Shown: positions 8,302 through 17,997, counted from the first letter of the stretch. The stretch: 64,000 bases of DNA from Brevibacillus laterosporus (GCF_030489605.1 NZ_JAUKFY010000014.1:62001-126000); one strand, 5' to 3'. Notes: generated by a model not told the origin, from the letters alone. Made by a program: numbers and translations.

Positions 8302-9301
8302 GTTTTTCTCCCCCTTTTTTAACAATCAAATAGAGGAAGAATGGAATACCAAACAGTGAAGTAACTACTCCGATTGGCGTTTCAAAAGGGTAATTCATAA
8401 ACCGGCTTAGGATATCAGAAAATAGCAAAAACATTCCACCAATTACTGCTGAGCACGGTACGATCCACCGATAATCTATCCCCACCAGAAAGCGGGCAAT
8501 ATGGGGAACAATTAATCCAACAAATCCTATTTTGCCTACCAAAGCAACAGATATACCGGTCAAAATGACAACAGTCAGCATCGTCAACCCTTTAATCAGA
8601 GCTGTACGCTGGCCCAAATTGACTGCTATCTCCTCGCCCAATGACAGAATCGTAATCGATTTAGATAAAAATAACGCCAGTAAAATGCCTACGATTGCAA
8701 ATGGAAGGGCTAATTTGATCAAGCCTGGATCAATTTGGTGTAATCGAGCGTTATACCAAAAGCTGAGATTCTGCGATATTTGAAAATAAGTGGATAAGGC
8801 TTGCGACATGCTACTTAAGACTGTTCCGATAACTGTCCCGATTATAGCTAATCTGACTGGAGTCATACCATTGGGCAACAGGGATGCAAACCCCAATACA
8901 ATTCCTACTCCTAACGCAGAACCAATTAGAGAATACATGATCATTTGTAGGGAGGACGTATCTGGCATAAAGATCATACACACCGTAATAGCAAACGCTG
9001 ATCCGTCAGATACCCCCATAATGGAAGGAGATGCCAGAAAGTTTCTGGTCATCCCCTGCATCAAAGCTCCCGACATCGCTAAGAAGGCACCAATCAATAG
9101 TGCTCCTACAGCTCTTGGCAATCTGGAATGCATGATAATCTGATGATCTGCATTACCAGAATCAAAATGAAAGATAGCATCCTGAATTGTACTAAGCTCT
9201 ATGTTTTTAGCTCCAAAGACAATGGACAGTGCCATCAAGATCACAATAAAAATTGGCGATGTCAACAAAATGGCAACTGGTACTGATTTCTTCACTCTCA
9301 T
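8291..9301 (-). CDS. FecCD-family iron-siderophore ABC permease (first subunit)
   Basis: A 336-residue polytopic membrane protein. Typical segments are SRLPRAVGALLIGAFLAMSGALMQG, NFLASPSIMGVSDGSAF and GKIGFVGLIVPHIARFLVG, the last being the ATPase-contacting loop. It follows the binding lipoprotein by 22 bp and overlaps the next permease, giving the order binding protein, permease, permease. The complex would import Fe(III)-siderophore across the cytoplasmic membrane. Iron control is supported by a Fur box ahead of the binding-protein gene. Confidence 0.93.
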   Translation of the reverse strand: MRVKKSVPVAILLTSPIFIVILMALSIVFGAKNIELSTIQDAIFHFDSGNADHQIIMHSRLPRAVGALLIGAFLAMSGALMQGMTRNFLASPSIMGVSDGSAFAITVCMIFMPDTSSLQMIMYSLIGSALGVGIVLGFASLLPNGMTPVRLAIIGTVIGTVLSSMSQALSTYFQISQNLSFWYNARLHQIDPGLIKLALPFAIVGILLALFLSKSITILSLGEEIAVNLGQRTALIKGLTMLTVVILTGISVALVGKIGFVGLIVPHIARFLVGIDYRWIVPCSAVIGGMFLLFSDILSRFMNYPFETPIGVVTSLFGIPFFLYLIVKKGGEKHGS

Positions 9302-9323
9302 TACACTCTTCTCGCCTTTTTAT

Positions 9324-10316
9324 CTACTTGGACAGCTTTTCTACCGCAGCTTTCAAGAAGTTAATTTTGCTCCATGCTGTACCACCTTGTGCTAGTGGAT
9401 CTACTACATTCACGTAAACATGTCCATTTTTCACGGCGTTAATGCTTTGCCAGATTGGATTTTTCTCTAGATCCTCTAAAGATTTAGGTTGGTCCTTGTT
9501 TTCATCAGGTGAAAATTGGACAAAAATATAATCTGGATTCATCGCGTTGAATTTTTCCAATGACATAGCCTCTTGCGCTTTTGCCGCCTTAACTTCCTCT
9601 GGTGCTGTAAAACCTAATTCCGCATATAAGGATGGGTTAAAGAAAACCTTCTCTGGATAGATATTGATGGTACCTTGACGCAGGCGTATCGCTACTACCT
9701 TTTTATCCTTCAGCTTATCTCCCAAAGAAGCTTTTGCTTTTTCTAGATCTTCTTTATATTTTTTCAGTACATCCTCAGCTTCTGCTTGTTTTCCTGTTAA
9801 TTCAGCTAGTAAGCGTAAATTAGCCTCCCAGTTGCTTGAGATATGAGAAACAGGGAAAGTTGGAGCGATTTTCTCGAATTTACTATATACTTCTGGCTTA
9901 AATTTAGACGAACCTAGGATCACGTCTGGTTTTAATTTAAGCATGGTCTCCAGGTTTGGTTGCATTTTTTCACCAATGGATTCCGATGCGCCTGTAATAC
10001 TTTTATAAATATCCGGGAATTTACCGCCTACACTAATCGCACCTACTGGCTCTACACCTAAAACCACAGCGTCTTCCATAGACTCCATGCTACCTGTAAT
10101 GACAATGCGATCTGTCTTAGCTGGAACTTTATATTCTTGATCAAGATACGTAATCGTTCTTGTTTCACCTGTTGCTGATTCTGATGCTTTTTGACTATCA
10201 CTGCTGTTAGCTGTCGGATTGGCAGGTGCCGTTATCTCTGTTTTCCCGCCGCAAGCCGTTACCATAAGAGCCAGTATGACTACTAGACCTATTCCTAGAA
10301 ACTTACGTTTATTCAT
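9324..10316 (-). CDS. Iron-siderophore binding lipoprotein
   Basis: A 330-residue substrate-binding protein. The signal peptide ends in the lipobox VTACGG, so it is a membrane-anchored lipoprotein. The mature chain has the FecB/FhuD class III fold with a linking helix: VITGSMESMEDAVVLGVEPVGAI near the start and LKPDVILGSSKF in the first lobe. The ATG at 10316 behind AGAGGGG is preferred over upstream in-frame codons because the signal peptide begins there. It heads an operon with two FecCD permeases. A Fur box lies at 10357-10371 and the gene for a Btr-like activator is immediately upstream. Confidence 0.92.
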   Translation of the reverse strand: MNKRKFLGIGLVVILALMVTACGGKTEITAPANPTANSSDSQKASESATGETRTITYLDQEYKVPAKTDRIVITGSMESMEDAVVLGVEPVGAISVGGKFPDIYKSITGASESIGEKMQPNLETMLKLKPDVILGSSKFKPEVYSKFEKIAPTFPVSHISSNWEANLRLLAELTGKQAEAEDVLKKYKEDLEKAKASLGDKLKDKKVVAIRLRQGTINIYPEKVFFNPSLYAELGFTAPEEVKAAKAQEAMSLEKFNAMNPDYIFVQFSPDENKDQPKSLEDLEKNPIWQSINAVKNGHVYVNVVDPLAQGGTAWSKINFLKAAVEKLSK

Positions 10317-10356
10317 GTTTATAATGTCCCCTCTCGATAAGACAATCCGAAATGTT

Positions 10357-10371
10357 TGATAACAATTCTCA
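10357..10371 (-). promoter_or_regulatory. Fur box upstream of siderophore-binding protein gene
   Basis: TGATAAC-A-ATTCTCA matches the 7-1-7 Fur consensus TGATAAT-N-ATTATCA closely, and has the same two half-sites as the box at 12120-12134. It lies 41 bp upstream of the binding-protein start. Confidence 0.75.
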
Positions 10372-10422
10372 TTTACGATTATAGAGGAGTAGACTCTGCT
10401 CGACCATGAACGATTTCCGGAA

Positions 10423-12081
10423 TCAATATGGACGATTTCCAGAAAAGAGACGATAGACATCCTCGATTAAACGCTCATGGGCTAACGGAGAGTAATCACG
10501 CCAAGGATTTGAAAAGATTTCATGGACATGGTTTAAACGCACCGCTCTAATTTTTTGCCATTCTGGTCTTATTTGGAGTTGTTTCCAGTAATGTAGCGTC
10601 TCTGACTCGGGGCAGGCAAGTACCAATATATGATCAGGATCATACTCTGCCAGCTTTTGTAGCGTTATCTTTTCATCAATTCCCTCATTATTCAGCGGAT
10701 GAGCGGGAATCATTTGCAAATCGCCATAAAATACCTGAGTCATACTGGGATTGCTGTATACGTATATATTTTGTTTTAGTAGACGGATAATCAGAAAGGT
10801 ATCGTTTTTTACTACTCTGCTGATTTCCTCTCTGATCATCTTCACCTTGCGATCGTAGGCTGTAAGCCATCTATCTGCATCCCGAGACACTTGTAAAAGC
10901 TCGGCTGTTTGCAGAAATTGTGCTCTCCAATCTGTATCACTCCATGAGACATAGCTCACTGATCCTGCCTGCTCCAGCTTTGCCTTCTCTTTTCCTTCCA
11001 GTTGATCGATGCTGATAATAAGATCGAGATTGATTTGCTCTAAGACCTCAATATTGCTTTCCCATTTGTAATTGACACGGTACGCACTTAAGTGAACAGG
11101 TATTTCAGTGCGGTATTTTTCATAGTAGATGGACGACCATTTTGGATGGAGAGGTGCGGCATAAGGAATCACCTGCAATGCCAGTACATAGCCAAGAAGC
11201 CGGTGACTATATATAGCTACCTTTTTCTGACGTTGCTTCATGTATGCGGTGGGAGAAACACCAACCTCCTGCTTAAACTTGCGGCTAAAGTAAAATTCGT
11301 CGTTGTAGCCAATTTGATGAGCAACGTCCTTTAAGCGAACCTGCGGCCTGCTCATAAATTGCTTTGCTTGATTCATCCTCACCTTTGTTACATATTCAAT
11401 TGCCCCGATTCCATACGTCTTTTTAAACAGCTCTCCAAAATACTTTGAGCTTACTCCCGCCATTTTCGCTAAATCGTCTAAGCAAAGGTTTTTATTAAAA
11501 TGAGTATCGATGTAGGTTTTGGCTTTAGCAATAGCAGTTTTCGAGTCCTCAGAGCCGATGCCCTTATTGTTCATAAGTGCATGAATAAACTGCAGAAAAG
11601 AGATTTGCCCCAAAAAACGGTCCATTGGCTTCTGGCTTTTCCATTGCTTTTCGATCGTTTGGCACAGCATTGTCGGTTGAGAGATTGTATGCGATACTTG
11701 CCCTCCTTTCCCGAAAGGTTCTTTATCACGCACAGGCTTCAAATGTCCCCTTCGCTTTCCTGATTCCTGATAGACATGAAAATAAATCACATAACAATAG
11801 GTTTCTACCTCTGAAGTTAATTCAAGCCCAAGCGTTTGACCTGGTGTACATACATAGACACCATCCTTTAATAGTGGGTGAGCTTGTTCATCAATTAGGA
11901 CATGACCCTGTCCTTGAAGAACGATAAGCAAAACATACGAGGAGGTCATCTGGTGAATCAATGGAACTGGTTTATACTGACTCCCCTTAAGCAGTTCTAT
12001 CTCTTTTAGCTTAAATTGGCATTGATCTATTTCGATAGCAGATTCAGCAGAAAACGGATGTTGCTGTTGTTGATCTGACAT
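10423..12081 (-). CDS. AraC-family regulator fused to a siderophore-binding domain (Btr-like)
   Basis: A 552-residue regulator. The N-terminal part is cupin-like; an AraC double helix-turn-helix lies at about residues 175-275 (LDDLAKMAGVSSKYFGELFKK and LKDVAHQIGYNDEFYFSRKFK). A FecB-type periplasmic-binding fold fills roughly residues 285-545 (INLDLIISIDQLEG, YDPDHILVLACPES). This fusion is the architecture of B. subtilis Btr, which senses cytoplasmic ferri-siderophore and activates the uptake operon next to it. The start at 12081 (MSDQQQQ) is chosen because upstream codons run into the Fur box. It is adjacent to the uptake operon, on the same strand. Confidence 0.88.
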   Translation of the reverse strand: MSDQQQQHPFSAESAIEIDQCQFKLKEIELLKGSQYKPVPLIHQMTSSYVLLIVLQGQGHVLIDEQAHPLLKDGVYVCTPGQTLGLELTSEVETYCYVIYFHVYQESGKRRGHLKPVRDKEPFGKGGQVSHTISQPTMLCQTIEKQWKSQKPMDRFLGQISFLQFIHALMNNKGIGSEDSKTAIAKAKTYIDTHFNKNLCLDDLAKMAGVSSKYFGELFKKTYGIGAIEYVTKVRMNQAKQFMSRPQVRLKDVAHQIGYNDEFYFSRKFKQEVGVSPTAYMKQRQKKVAIYSHRLLGYVLALQVIPYAAPLHPKWSSIYYEKYRTEIPVHLSAYRVNYKWESNIEVLEQINLDLIISIDQLEGKEKAKLEQAGSVSYVSWSDTDWRAQFLQTAELLQVSRDADRWLTAYDRKVKMIREEISRVVKNDTFLIIRLLKQNIYVYSNPSMTQVFYGDLQMIPAHPLNNEGIDEKITLQKLAEYDPDHILVLACPESETLHYWKQLQIRPEWQKIRAVRLNHVHEIFSNPWRDYSPLAHERLIEDVYRLFSGNRPY

Positions 12082-12119
12082 ATATGTCGCCACTTTCTTG
12101 TTTTGTGATATAGATTCAT

Positions 12120-12134
12120 TGATAACTATTCTCA
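12120..12134. promoter_or_regulatory. Fur box between regulator and divergent lipoprotein gene
   Basis: TGATAAC-T-ATTCTCA matches the Fur 7-1-7 consensus and sits 39 bp upstream of the Btr-like start. It is also in the promoter region of the divergent lipoprotein gene. Confidence 0.75.
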
Positions 12135-12279
12135 ATAAATCTGAGTTATTTGTAGTATAGCAAAGCTAGTTACATATTTGAAACCAATTAACATACTATA
12201 TCGTCTTGTATCATATACATATTTTTTACATAAATTACTAATTAACCAAATAATAACTTTTAGATATGGAGTGGTTCCT

Positions 12280-13275
12280 ATGAAAAATTCTGGATATCTT
12301 GTGCTTAGCTCAGTGTTAGCCATAGGGTTATTAACAGGCTGTGGAAATACTGGTTTAACAAGCTCCCAGCCGGTACAAGGAGAAACCGCACCTCAGAAGA
12401 ATACGCCTCAGAAGAATCAACCAACTGTCGAACAAGACGCTGTAAAACAAATGCAGGATATTGCCTCACAAGCAAAAGAGCCTGCAGAATTAATCACCTA
12501 CTTGGATAAGGCGATCAAAAGCGTAAAAAGTGAAACTGCCGATCGGCTATTCGTTATTTTAGATGATTATTACGCCACTCACTTGATTGGATTGAACGAA
12601 AGCTTTTCCAAGTTATTAGCAGAGAATAACAATGCCCAAAAGCTATATGAAATTGGATTCCCTGTAGATGTGACGAAGATTCAAGATGAGCCTTTAAAAA
12701 AATACGTGCAGGATAAATTTGCTGGCAAACTAGCCTTAACAGATAACGAAGGGGATTTGTTTTGGGCGGTAGATTATGATGCTTTAAAGCAATACTCCCG
12801 CTACCTCACTGACGACATGAAGTCATATCTGGAGCTACAATGGGACGAATATAATAAACCTATCTCAAGAGATGGCAGTTTAATTATCTCACGTCAAGAG
12901 CTTGGAGAACGCATCGTAAAAGTAGAAAAGTATCTGACCACATATAAGAACGGAATCAAGAAAACAGATGTTAGGAATCTATATCAAACCTATTTGCAAG
13001 AATATCTCAGCAACTATCGCTACGATGCCATTGATGAAAAAACCATGAAGCTGTTGCCAGAAGTAAAGAAGGCGTACGAGCAATTCATAAAAGCTCACAG
13101 CGATACGAAGACGACAAACATCATTGCAGATTACCTGCAGACTATAAATCAAAATAAGGACGTCATTTACGATCACGGAAAAGCAGGAGAGAGTATCATC
13201 GGTGACGCTAAGCCAGACATCTCCAAGTTTTGGGGATCATTACCTCAAAGGGTTGAGCAGGTATTCGGCGCATAA
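12280..13275 (+). CDS. Lipoprotein of unknown function
   Basis: A 331-residue protein with a lipoprotein signal (MKNSGYLVLSSVLAIGLL then TGCGN). The ATG at 12280 follows GGAGTGG and is the start that exposes the signal peptide. After a Pro/Gln/Asn-rich linker (PQKNTPQKNQPTVEQ) the rest looks helical and charged, with no family recognised. It is divergent from the Btr-like regulator, with a Fur box between them, so iron repression is possible. It is followed by a strong terminator. Confidence 0.75.
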   Translation: MKNSGYLVLSSVLAIGLLTGCGNTGLTSSQPVQGETAPQKNTPQKNQPTVEQDAVKQMQDIASQAKEPAELITYLDKAIKSVKSETADRLFVILDDYYATHLIGLNESFSKLLAENNNAQKLYEIGFPVDVTKIQDEPLKKYVQDKFAGKLALTDNEGDLFWAVDYDALKQYSRYLTDDMKSYLELQWDEYNKPISRDGSLIISRQELGERIVKVEKYLTTYKNGIKKTDVRNLYQTYLQEYLSNYRYDAIDEKTMKLLPEVKKAYEQFIKAHSDTKTTNIIADYLQTINQNKDVIYDHGKAGESIIGDAKPDISKFWGSLPQRVEQVFGA

Positions 13276-13282
13276 CAAAACA

Positions 13283-13322
13283 GGCTGAAGGAGCCTTTTC
13301 ACGTCCTTCAGCCTTGTTTTAT
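13283..13322. terminator. Terminator between convergent genes
   Basis: The arms AGGCTGAAGGA and TCCTTCAGCCT form a perfect 11-bp stem followed by TGTTTT on the + strand. Confidence 0.85.
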
Positions 13323-13438
13323 GATATAAAAATGATTGGTTATGGTGTGTGTGTTTGATTTTCGTTCATACAGATAGAAAAATATAATCGGTAGGATGCA
13401 TACAAAGTTACAGTAGCCTGATCCATCCCTATACCCCT

Positions 13439-15463
13439 CTATCCTACTTTCACTGCCTCTACAAAATTAGTGTAATAGGTTGCTCCACCGCCCAGATCGG
13501 TTAGTGCTTCTGAGGTTGTTACATTCACATTCTTTTGCCATAAATTAATCGGGGTAACCAGCACACCGGCTCCTACTTTTTCACTAATTTTGACCGGGAG
13601 AACAATCTCCCCACGATCGTTGTATACTTTCACCTGATCGCCTTCTGCAATCCCTCGGGAAAGCGCGTCCTGAGGATTCATATAGAGGACTGGTTCTTTT
13701 TCCCGTTTTTTTAGTGTCTCTACATTTCCAAAGCTGGAATTTAAGAAATGCTTTGATTTCACCGTCAAAAAGTGCAAAGGATATTGCTTAAGGCCCTCTG
13801 CCTTTTGCTCAAGCGGCGTGTAGTTAACTAACGGCTCCAAGCCTAGCTCTTTCATCTGTGGAGCCAGTGCTTCGATCTTTTTACTCGGTGTTAAAAAACC
13901 ATGCTGAAACGGAAAGAAATGATCTCCTTCAAATGATATTTTCTGATATTTCTTTTTTTTAAGCGTCTCATACGTGATTCCGTTAAGAAACGGATGGGTA
14001 GAATCCAATGCCTGCCTAATTAAATCGTCATCGCTATCTGTAAAGCAGTCTTCTGTATACCCCATCGCCTTGGCTAGCAAACGGAAGGTCTCCGTATTAG
14101 ATTTGGCTTCTCCTAATGGTGCAATAGCAGGCTCGTTTAACTGTACATATAAATGCCAGTAGGATGTGTGAATATCTAAATGCTCCAGAGTTGTAGTCGC
14201 AGGCAAGATAATATCTGCATATCGGCAGGTTTTTGTCATATGTTGCTCATGGACTACCGTAAATAAATCATCCCGGAGTAGCCCCTCTGTAACCTTATTA
14301 GCATCAGGAGTCACTAAAGCTGGATTGCTGTTATAGACATAAAGAGCCTTTACGGGATTGTCTTGCTGTAAGAGAGCAGAGCCTAATTGCGCACAGTTTA
14401 TTTCCCGCGGATTTCCTTCATACATATCTGTTCGATACAGATTCTCGTAATTGATTCCGACATCCATATTGGCAAGCAAAAAGCCTCCGCCTAGCTCCTG
14501 CCAGGCTCCTGTTAATGCTGGAAGTACCGCCAATGTACGAATGATTTCTCCCCCAGTCGTATGACGCTGCGGACCAAATCCGCAACGGATAAGGGAAGCC
14601 TTGGTGCTTGCATATAATTGGGTAAATTCAATGATCTCCTGCTCGGAAAGCCCCGTAATGCTGGCTACATGGGCTGGTGTATATGGTTTTACTCGCTCTT
14701 TTAGCTCATCAAAGCCTTGTAGATAGCTGTCAATGTATGCGTGGTCGAGCTGATCATTATGAATTAATACATGCATCATACCCAGAGCAAGTGCGCTATC
14801 GGTTCCTGGTTTAATTTGCAAATGGATATCTGCCTTTTCTGCCGTCTCATGCCTATAAGGATCAATGACCACCAAAACAGCGCCGTTCCTCCGTGCTTCC
14901 TCCATAATCGGGAACTGATGAACGTTTGTATGAAGCGTATTGGTGCCCCATGCGATAATCAAGCGAGAATGTACCATATCCTCTGGATCGACACCCAGTC
15001 GGGTTCCATAAACAGAGTGTAGAGCCGCTGAGGCAGCAGATGCGCATAAGGTGCGAGCCAAACGAGAAGCACCCATTTTACCAAAAAAGCGTCGATCCAT
15101 ACTGCCGTAGTTAATCAGCCCCATAGTACCTGCATAGCTATAAGGTAAGACAGCCTCAGCTCCATTTTGACGAATGGTTTCCTTAAATTTATCGGTAATG
15201 AGCTGGATGGCTTCCTCCCACGAAATTCGTTCAAACAGCCCTTCTCCTTTTTTACCTGTTCTTTTCATTGGATATAAAATCCGCTCTGGATGATACACCC
15301 GCTCTAAATAATTATTTACCTTGATGCACAGAAAGCCCTTGGTTACAGGGTGTTCTTTGTTGCCGCGAATTTTCACTGCTTTTCCTGATTCATCGACAGT
15401 CACTGTCATGCTACAGGTGTCCCAGCAATCGTGGGGGCAGATATTGGTATGCTCTTTTGTCAT
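13439..15463 (-). CDS. Molybdopterin-dependent oxidoreductase (YyaE/formate dehydrogenase-like)
   Basis: A 674-residue catalytic subunit of the DMSO reductase superfamily. The N-terminus carries the 4Fe-4S motif CPHDCWDTCSM with a fourth Cys in KGFLCIKV. The bis-MGD domain follows (YAGTMGLINYGSMDRRFFGKMG; RLIIAWGTNTLHTN) and the C-terminal dinucleotide-binding domain ends with YMNPQDALSRGIAEGDQVKVYND. No Tat signal is present, so it is cytoplasmic. Length matches B. subtilis YyaE. No electron-transfer or membrane subunit is adjacent, so its substrate is unknown. It is transcribed alone. Confidence 0.88.
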   Translation of the reverse strand: MTKEHTNICPHDCWDTCSMTVTVDESGKAVKIRGNKEHPVTKGFLCIKVNNYLERVYHPERILYPMKRTGKKGEGLFERISWEEAIQLITDKFKETIRQNGAEAVLPYSYAGTMGLINYGSMDRRFFGKMGASRLARTLCASAASAALHSVYGTRLGVDPEDMVHSRLIIAWGTNTLHTNVHQFPIMEEARRNGAVLVVIDPYRHETAEKADIHLQIKPGTDSALALGMMHVLIHNDQLDHAYIDSYLQGFDELKERVKPYTPAHVASITGLSEQEIIEFTQLYASTKASLIRCGFGPQRHTTGGEIIRTLAVLPALTGAWQELGGGFLLANMDVGINYENLYRTDMYEGNPREINCAQLGSALLQQDNPVKALYVYNSNPALVTPDANKVTEGLLRDDLFTVVHEQHMTKTCRYADIILPATTTLEHLDIHTSYWHLYVQLNEPAIAPLGEAKSNTETFRLLAKAMGYTEDCFTDSDDDLIRQALDSTHPFLNGITYETLKKKKYQKISFEGDHFFPFQHGFLTPSKKIEALAPQMKELGLEPLVNYTPLEQKAEGLKQYPLHFLTVKSKHFLNSSFGNVETLKKREKEPVLYMNPQDALSRGIAEGDQVKVYNDRGEIVLPVKISEKVGAGVLVTPINLWQKNVNVTTSEALTDLGGGATYYTNFVEAVKVG

Positions 15464-15596
15464 GGCTTCTCTCCTCCTTACTCTTTCTCTTTTCGACTAT
15501 TTTTCATCTTATTTACAGACTTTTGTATCTATACTATAATGATTGAATAATCTTTACCTTTCAAAAATTAACCTTTAAAAATAATACAAAGGATAT

Positions 15597-15668
15597 AAAA
15601 TCAGGCTATAGTGCTCCTTCCTTCTACGACAAATGGATATTAGGGGCACTGCTCTCCTGATTTTTTTA
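15597..15668 (+). promoter_or_regulatory. Leader hairpin/attenuator before the TerD-like gene
   Basis: The long-range arms AAAATCAGG and CCTGATTTT, with an inner AGTGCTCC/GGGGCACT stem and seven T, resemble a Rho-independent terminator ending only 3 bp before the next start codon. It could terminate an upstream short RNA or attenuate the gene. Confidence 0.5.
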
Positions 15669-15670
15669 CT

Positions 15671-17761
15671 ATGCCAATGAAAAATTCTATCTATCTAAGA
15701 CGCAAATGGAAGCTACTTGTACAGATGGGAATCAGTCATTTACCTCTTCCTTACCTAGCTACTGCCTTAAAAAACCTGGAGAGTCTTGGCTTCACCTTTT
15801 CCCACCGATTGATTGAACGGTTGCAAACCCTATCTGTCGAAGAATTTACTGCATTCTTTCAGCAGCTAGAGAAGGACATAAAGCAACTGGTCGGAGCTCA
15901 TGTACAATATCGTCCGATGTATCGAAATTTTCCCCAGCAGCTAATGGAAGCAAGCCAAGCAAGCTTATATGTGAACGCCATTATCCACTATCTCACCCTT
16001 TCTCTTCCGATTGATGAAGCAAAGAAACGACTTCCCTTGATTGATCATCATCAGTTAACTGTAATTGAACTTGGAAATGAAGGGGAATTAGAGCAAATCT
16101 TCTGGAATCTCGTCCAGTCCAAAACCTCCCTTTCCGAAACTGACAAGGATGATCTCAGCTTCTTTATACAAGAATATCAGGTTTTGGATAAACTTGTGCA
16201 GTTAGATATTCCATTAAAAGAAAATATTGCGCTACTAACTGGCTTACTATTCACATCCAGTAAATTATCACCTCCCTTTTTTTCCAAACATATCAAGACA
16301 GCAACAGATGTTTTACGGGTAGCTACAGCCTTATCTGGCGGTGATATCAGTCTATCCAGCGCTACGCCCTTTCGTAAATTTACACGTGCCCAAAGACGTT
16401 TTATCTTGGGGCTGTTAGAGAATTGTCATGCCCTGGAAGAAGATATGCTGCGCTATAAAAACCGTTGGATTCGATTAGGGGAAATTTTGCACCCTTCGGA
16501 ATACAAGCTACGTTTCCCACGGTGCGCCGATGCTTTTTATCTGATTCGTAACAATCAAAAAATCGAGACATTTAACAGTAAGGTAGAGCAAGCTCTATTA
16601 CACCGACATCTATCAGAGGCAATCGAGCTACTTTCCACTAGACCAGGGGAGCTGGCACGCCGTCTTGATCACATCATACGTCTCAGCGTAGATTGGCAGC
16701 CAATCACCCATGCTTTTAAAAAGGTAGTAGATCAGGTTTCTTCTCCTGTATTGCTCCAGATGATGACACATTTTGCAAACCGTCACATTCCGCAAGCCGT
16801 CCGTACATTTTTCCCGAAAGGAAATGCAGCCAAAGTTCAAGTGAGTGCTGACACACTGACTCCTTTTCCTAAGGAAATCGGTGATTCAATCATATCCATC
16901 TGTCAAAAGGAACTCATGCAGCGTTTTTCCCACTTGCCGCCGCTGGGCTATGTATATGTCGATGAACGATTGCGCAATTACAATGTCCCCTTCTCCCAAC
17001 GCTCAGCTCAGAAGGCTCTCCGTACAATTACGCGAGGTTCTAAGCTTGATTTACCGGCAGGAAACACCGTCCGCTTTTTTACCTGGTGGAGAGAAGGGAT
17101 TGTGAATCAAGTCCCGACAGATCGAGTAGATGTTGATTTATCTGCTGTGATGTATGATCACAACTGGAATGATTTAGAACACATTTCCTATACAAATCTA
17201 GTCTCATCTTCCATTAAGGCCTGCCATAGTGGTGATATCACTGCTGCTCCACAAGGTGCCTGCGAGTTCATTGATATCGATTTAGCTGCTGCGGCAAAAG
17301 CAGGGGCTCGTTATATTTCCATGTCTTTGCATTCCTTTACCAGTCATCCTTACTGTGATCTCCCCGAATGCTTTGCTGGCTGGATGATGCGGCAGCACCC
17401 TAATTCTGGTGAAATTTTCGAACCGGCTACCGTGCAAAATAAGATCGATATCACCGCTGATACAACCATTTGCATTCCTGTTATGATTGATATAGAGGCT
17501 CGTCAGGTCATCTGGACCGATTTAGCTCTTACTTTTGAACCTACCTATGCCAATAACGTTGAAAATAATCGAAACAGCATGCTGCTCATGGGAAAAGCCA
17601 TGACAAATCTGATTAAGCCTAATTTATACGACCTGTTTGTATTGCATGCCTTAGCCAGAGGAACGCTTGTTGATCATCCTGATCGTGCTCAATCCGTCTT
17701 TTCTGTAAATAGCGGAATAACACCCTATGACACCGAAAAAATCATGTCTGATTATTTATAG
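15671..17761 (+). CDS. Large protein with TerD-like C-terminal region
   Basis: A 696-residue protein. Its first 400 residues are helical with no recognised domain (residues 1-100 basic and hydrophobic, no signal peptide). From about residue 485 the pattern RVDVDLSAVMYDHNWNDL, then ACEFIDIDLAAAAKAGARYISM and later IDITADTTICIPVMIDIEARQVIW, resembles TerD/stress-protein domains of the tellurite and chemical-stress families. The ending LFVLHALARGTLVDHPDRAQ recalls the MXAN_6230/SCO0854 type of long bacterial proteins. Both are recollections of family patterns. The ribosome binding site is poor, and the start lies directly behind a terminator-like hairpin, so expression may be conditional. Confidence 0.55.
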   Translation: MPMKNSIYLRRKWKLLVQMGISHLPLPYLATALKNLESLGFTFSHRLIERLQTLSVEEFTAFFQQLEKDIKQLVGAHVQYRPMYRNFPQQLMEASQASLYVNAIIHYLTLSLPIDEAKKRLPLIDHHQLTVIELGNEGELEQIFWNLVQSKTSLSETDKDDLSFFIQEYQVLDKLVQLDIPLKENIALLTGLLFTSSKLSPPFFSKHIKTATDVLRVATALSGGDISLSSATPFRKFTRAQRRFILGLLENCHALEEDMLRYKNRWIRLGEILHPSEYKLRFPRCADAFYLIRNNQKIETFNSKVEQALLHRHLSEAIELLSTRPGELARRLDHIIRLSVDWQPITHAFKKVVDQVSSPVLLQMMTHFANRHIPQAVRTFFPKGNAAKVQVSADTLTPFPKEIGDSIISICQKELMQRFSHLPPLGYVYVDERLRNYNVPFSQRSAQKALRTITRGSKLDLPAGNTVRFFTWWREGIVNQVPTDRVDVDLSAVMYDHNWNDLEHISYTNLVSSSIKACHSGDITAAPQGACEFIDIDLAAAAKAGARYISMSLHSFTSHPYCDLPECFAGWMMRQHPNSGEIFEPATVQNKIDITADTTICIPVMIDIEARQVIWTDLALTFEPTYANNVENNRNSMLLMGKAMTNLIKPNLYDLFVLHALARGTLVDHPDRAQSVFSVNSGITPYDTEKIMSDYL

Positions 17762-17798
17762 CACATGCATTCAGATGCCGTAGTCACAGGACCGTCAT

Positions 17799-17827
17799 TT
17801 GACACATACGATATATTGATGTAATTT
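17799..17827 (+). promoter_or_regulatory. Promoter of nrdDG
   Basis: TTGACA (17799-17804) and TAATTT (17822-17827) are 17 bp apart. An NrdR box occupies the spacer. Confidence 0.55.
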
Positions 17828-17852
17828 GTAATTCGCAGACTATATATAGTGT
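17806..17852 (+). promoter_or_regulatory. Pair of NrdR boxes upstream of nrdDG
   Basis: Two 16-bp AT-rich palindrome-like sites, ATACGATATATTGATG (17806-17821) and AGACTATATATAGTGT (17837-17852), resemble the NrdR consensus ACACWATATATTGT. Their centres are 31 bp apart, three helical turns, as expected for cooperative NrdR binding. Confidence 0.75.
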
Positions 17853-17997
17853 ATATAACCACATTACAGGAGCATTTTCTCTTACTTTATGAGGGAATGC
17901 TTCTTACATTTTGAATTCATTTGCACTACCTTCTACCATTAACAAGCTAATTTTTAACTTTCACATCAGGTTTTTTACATTACAGGAGGCTTTTTTC

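Noticed and set aside
12132-12323. 63-residue - strand ORF over the regulator/lipoprotein spacer
   Set aside because: It covers the divergent promoters and the lipoprotein signal peptide; no supporting ribosome binding site.
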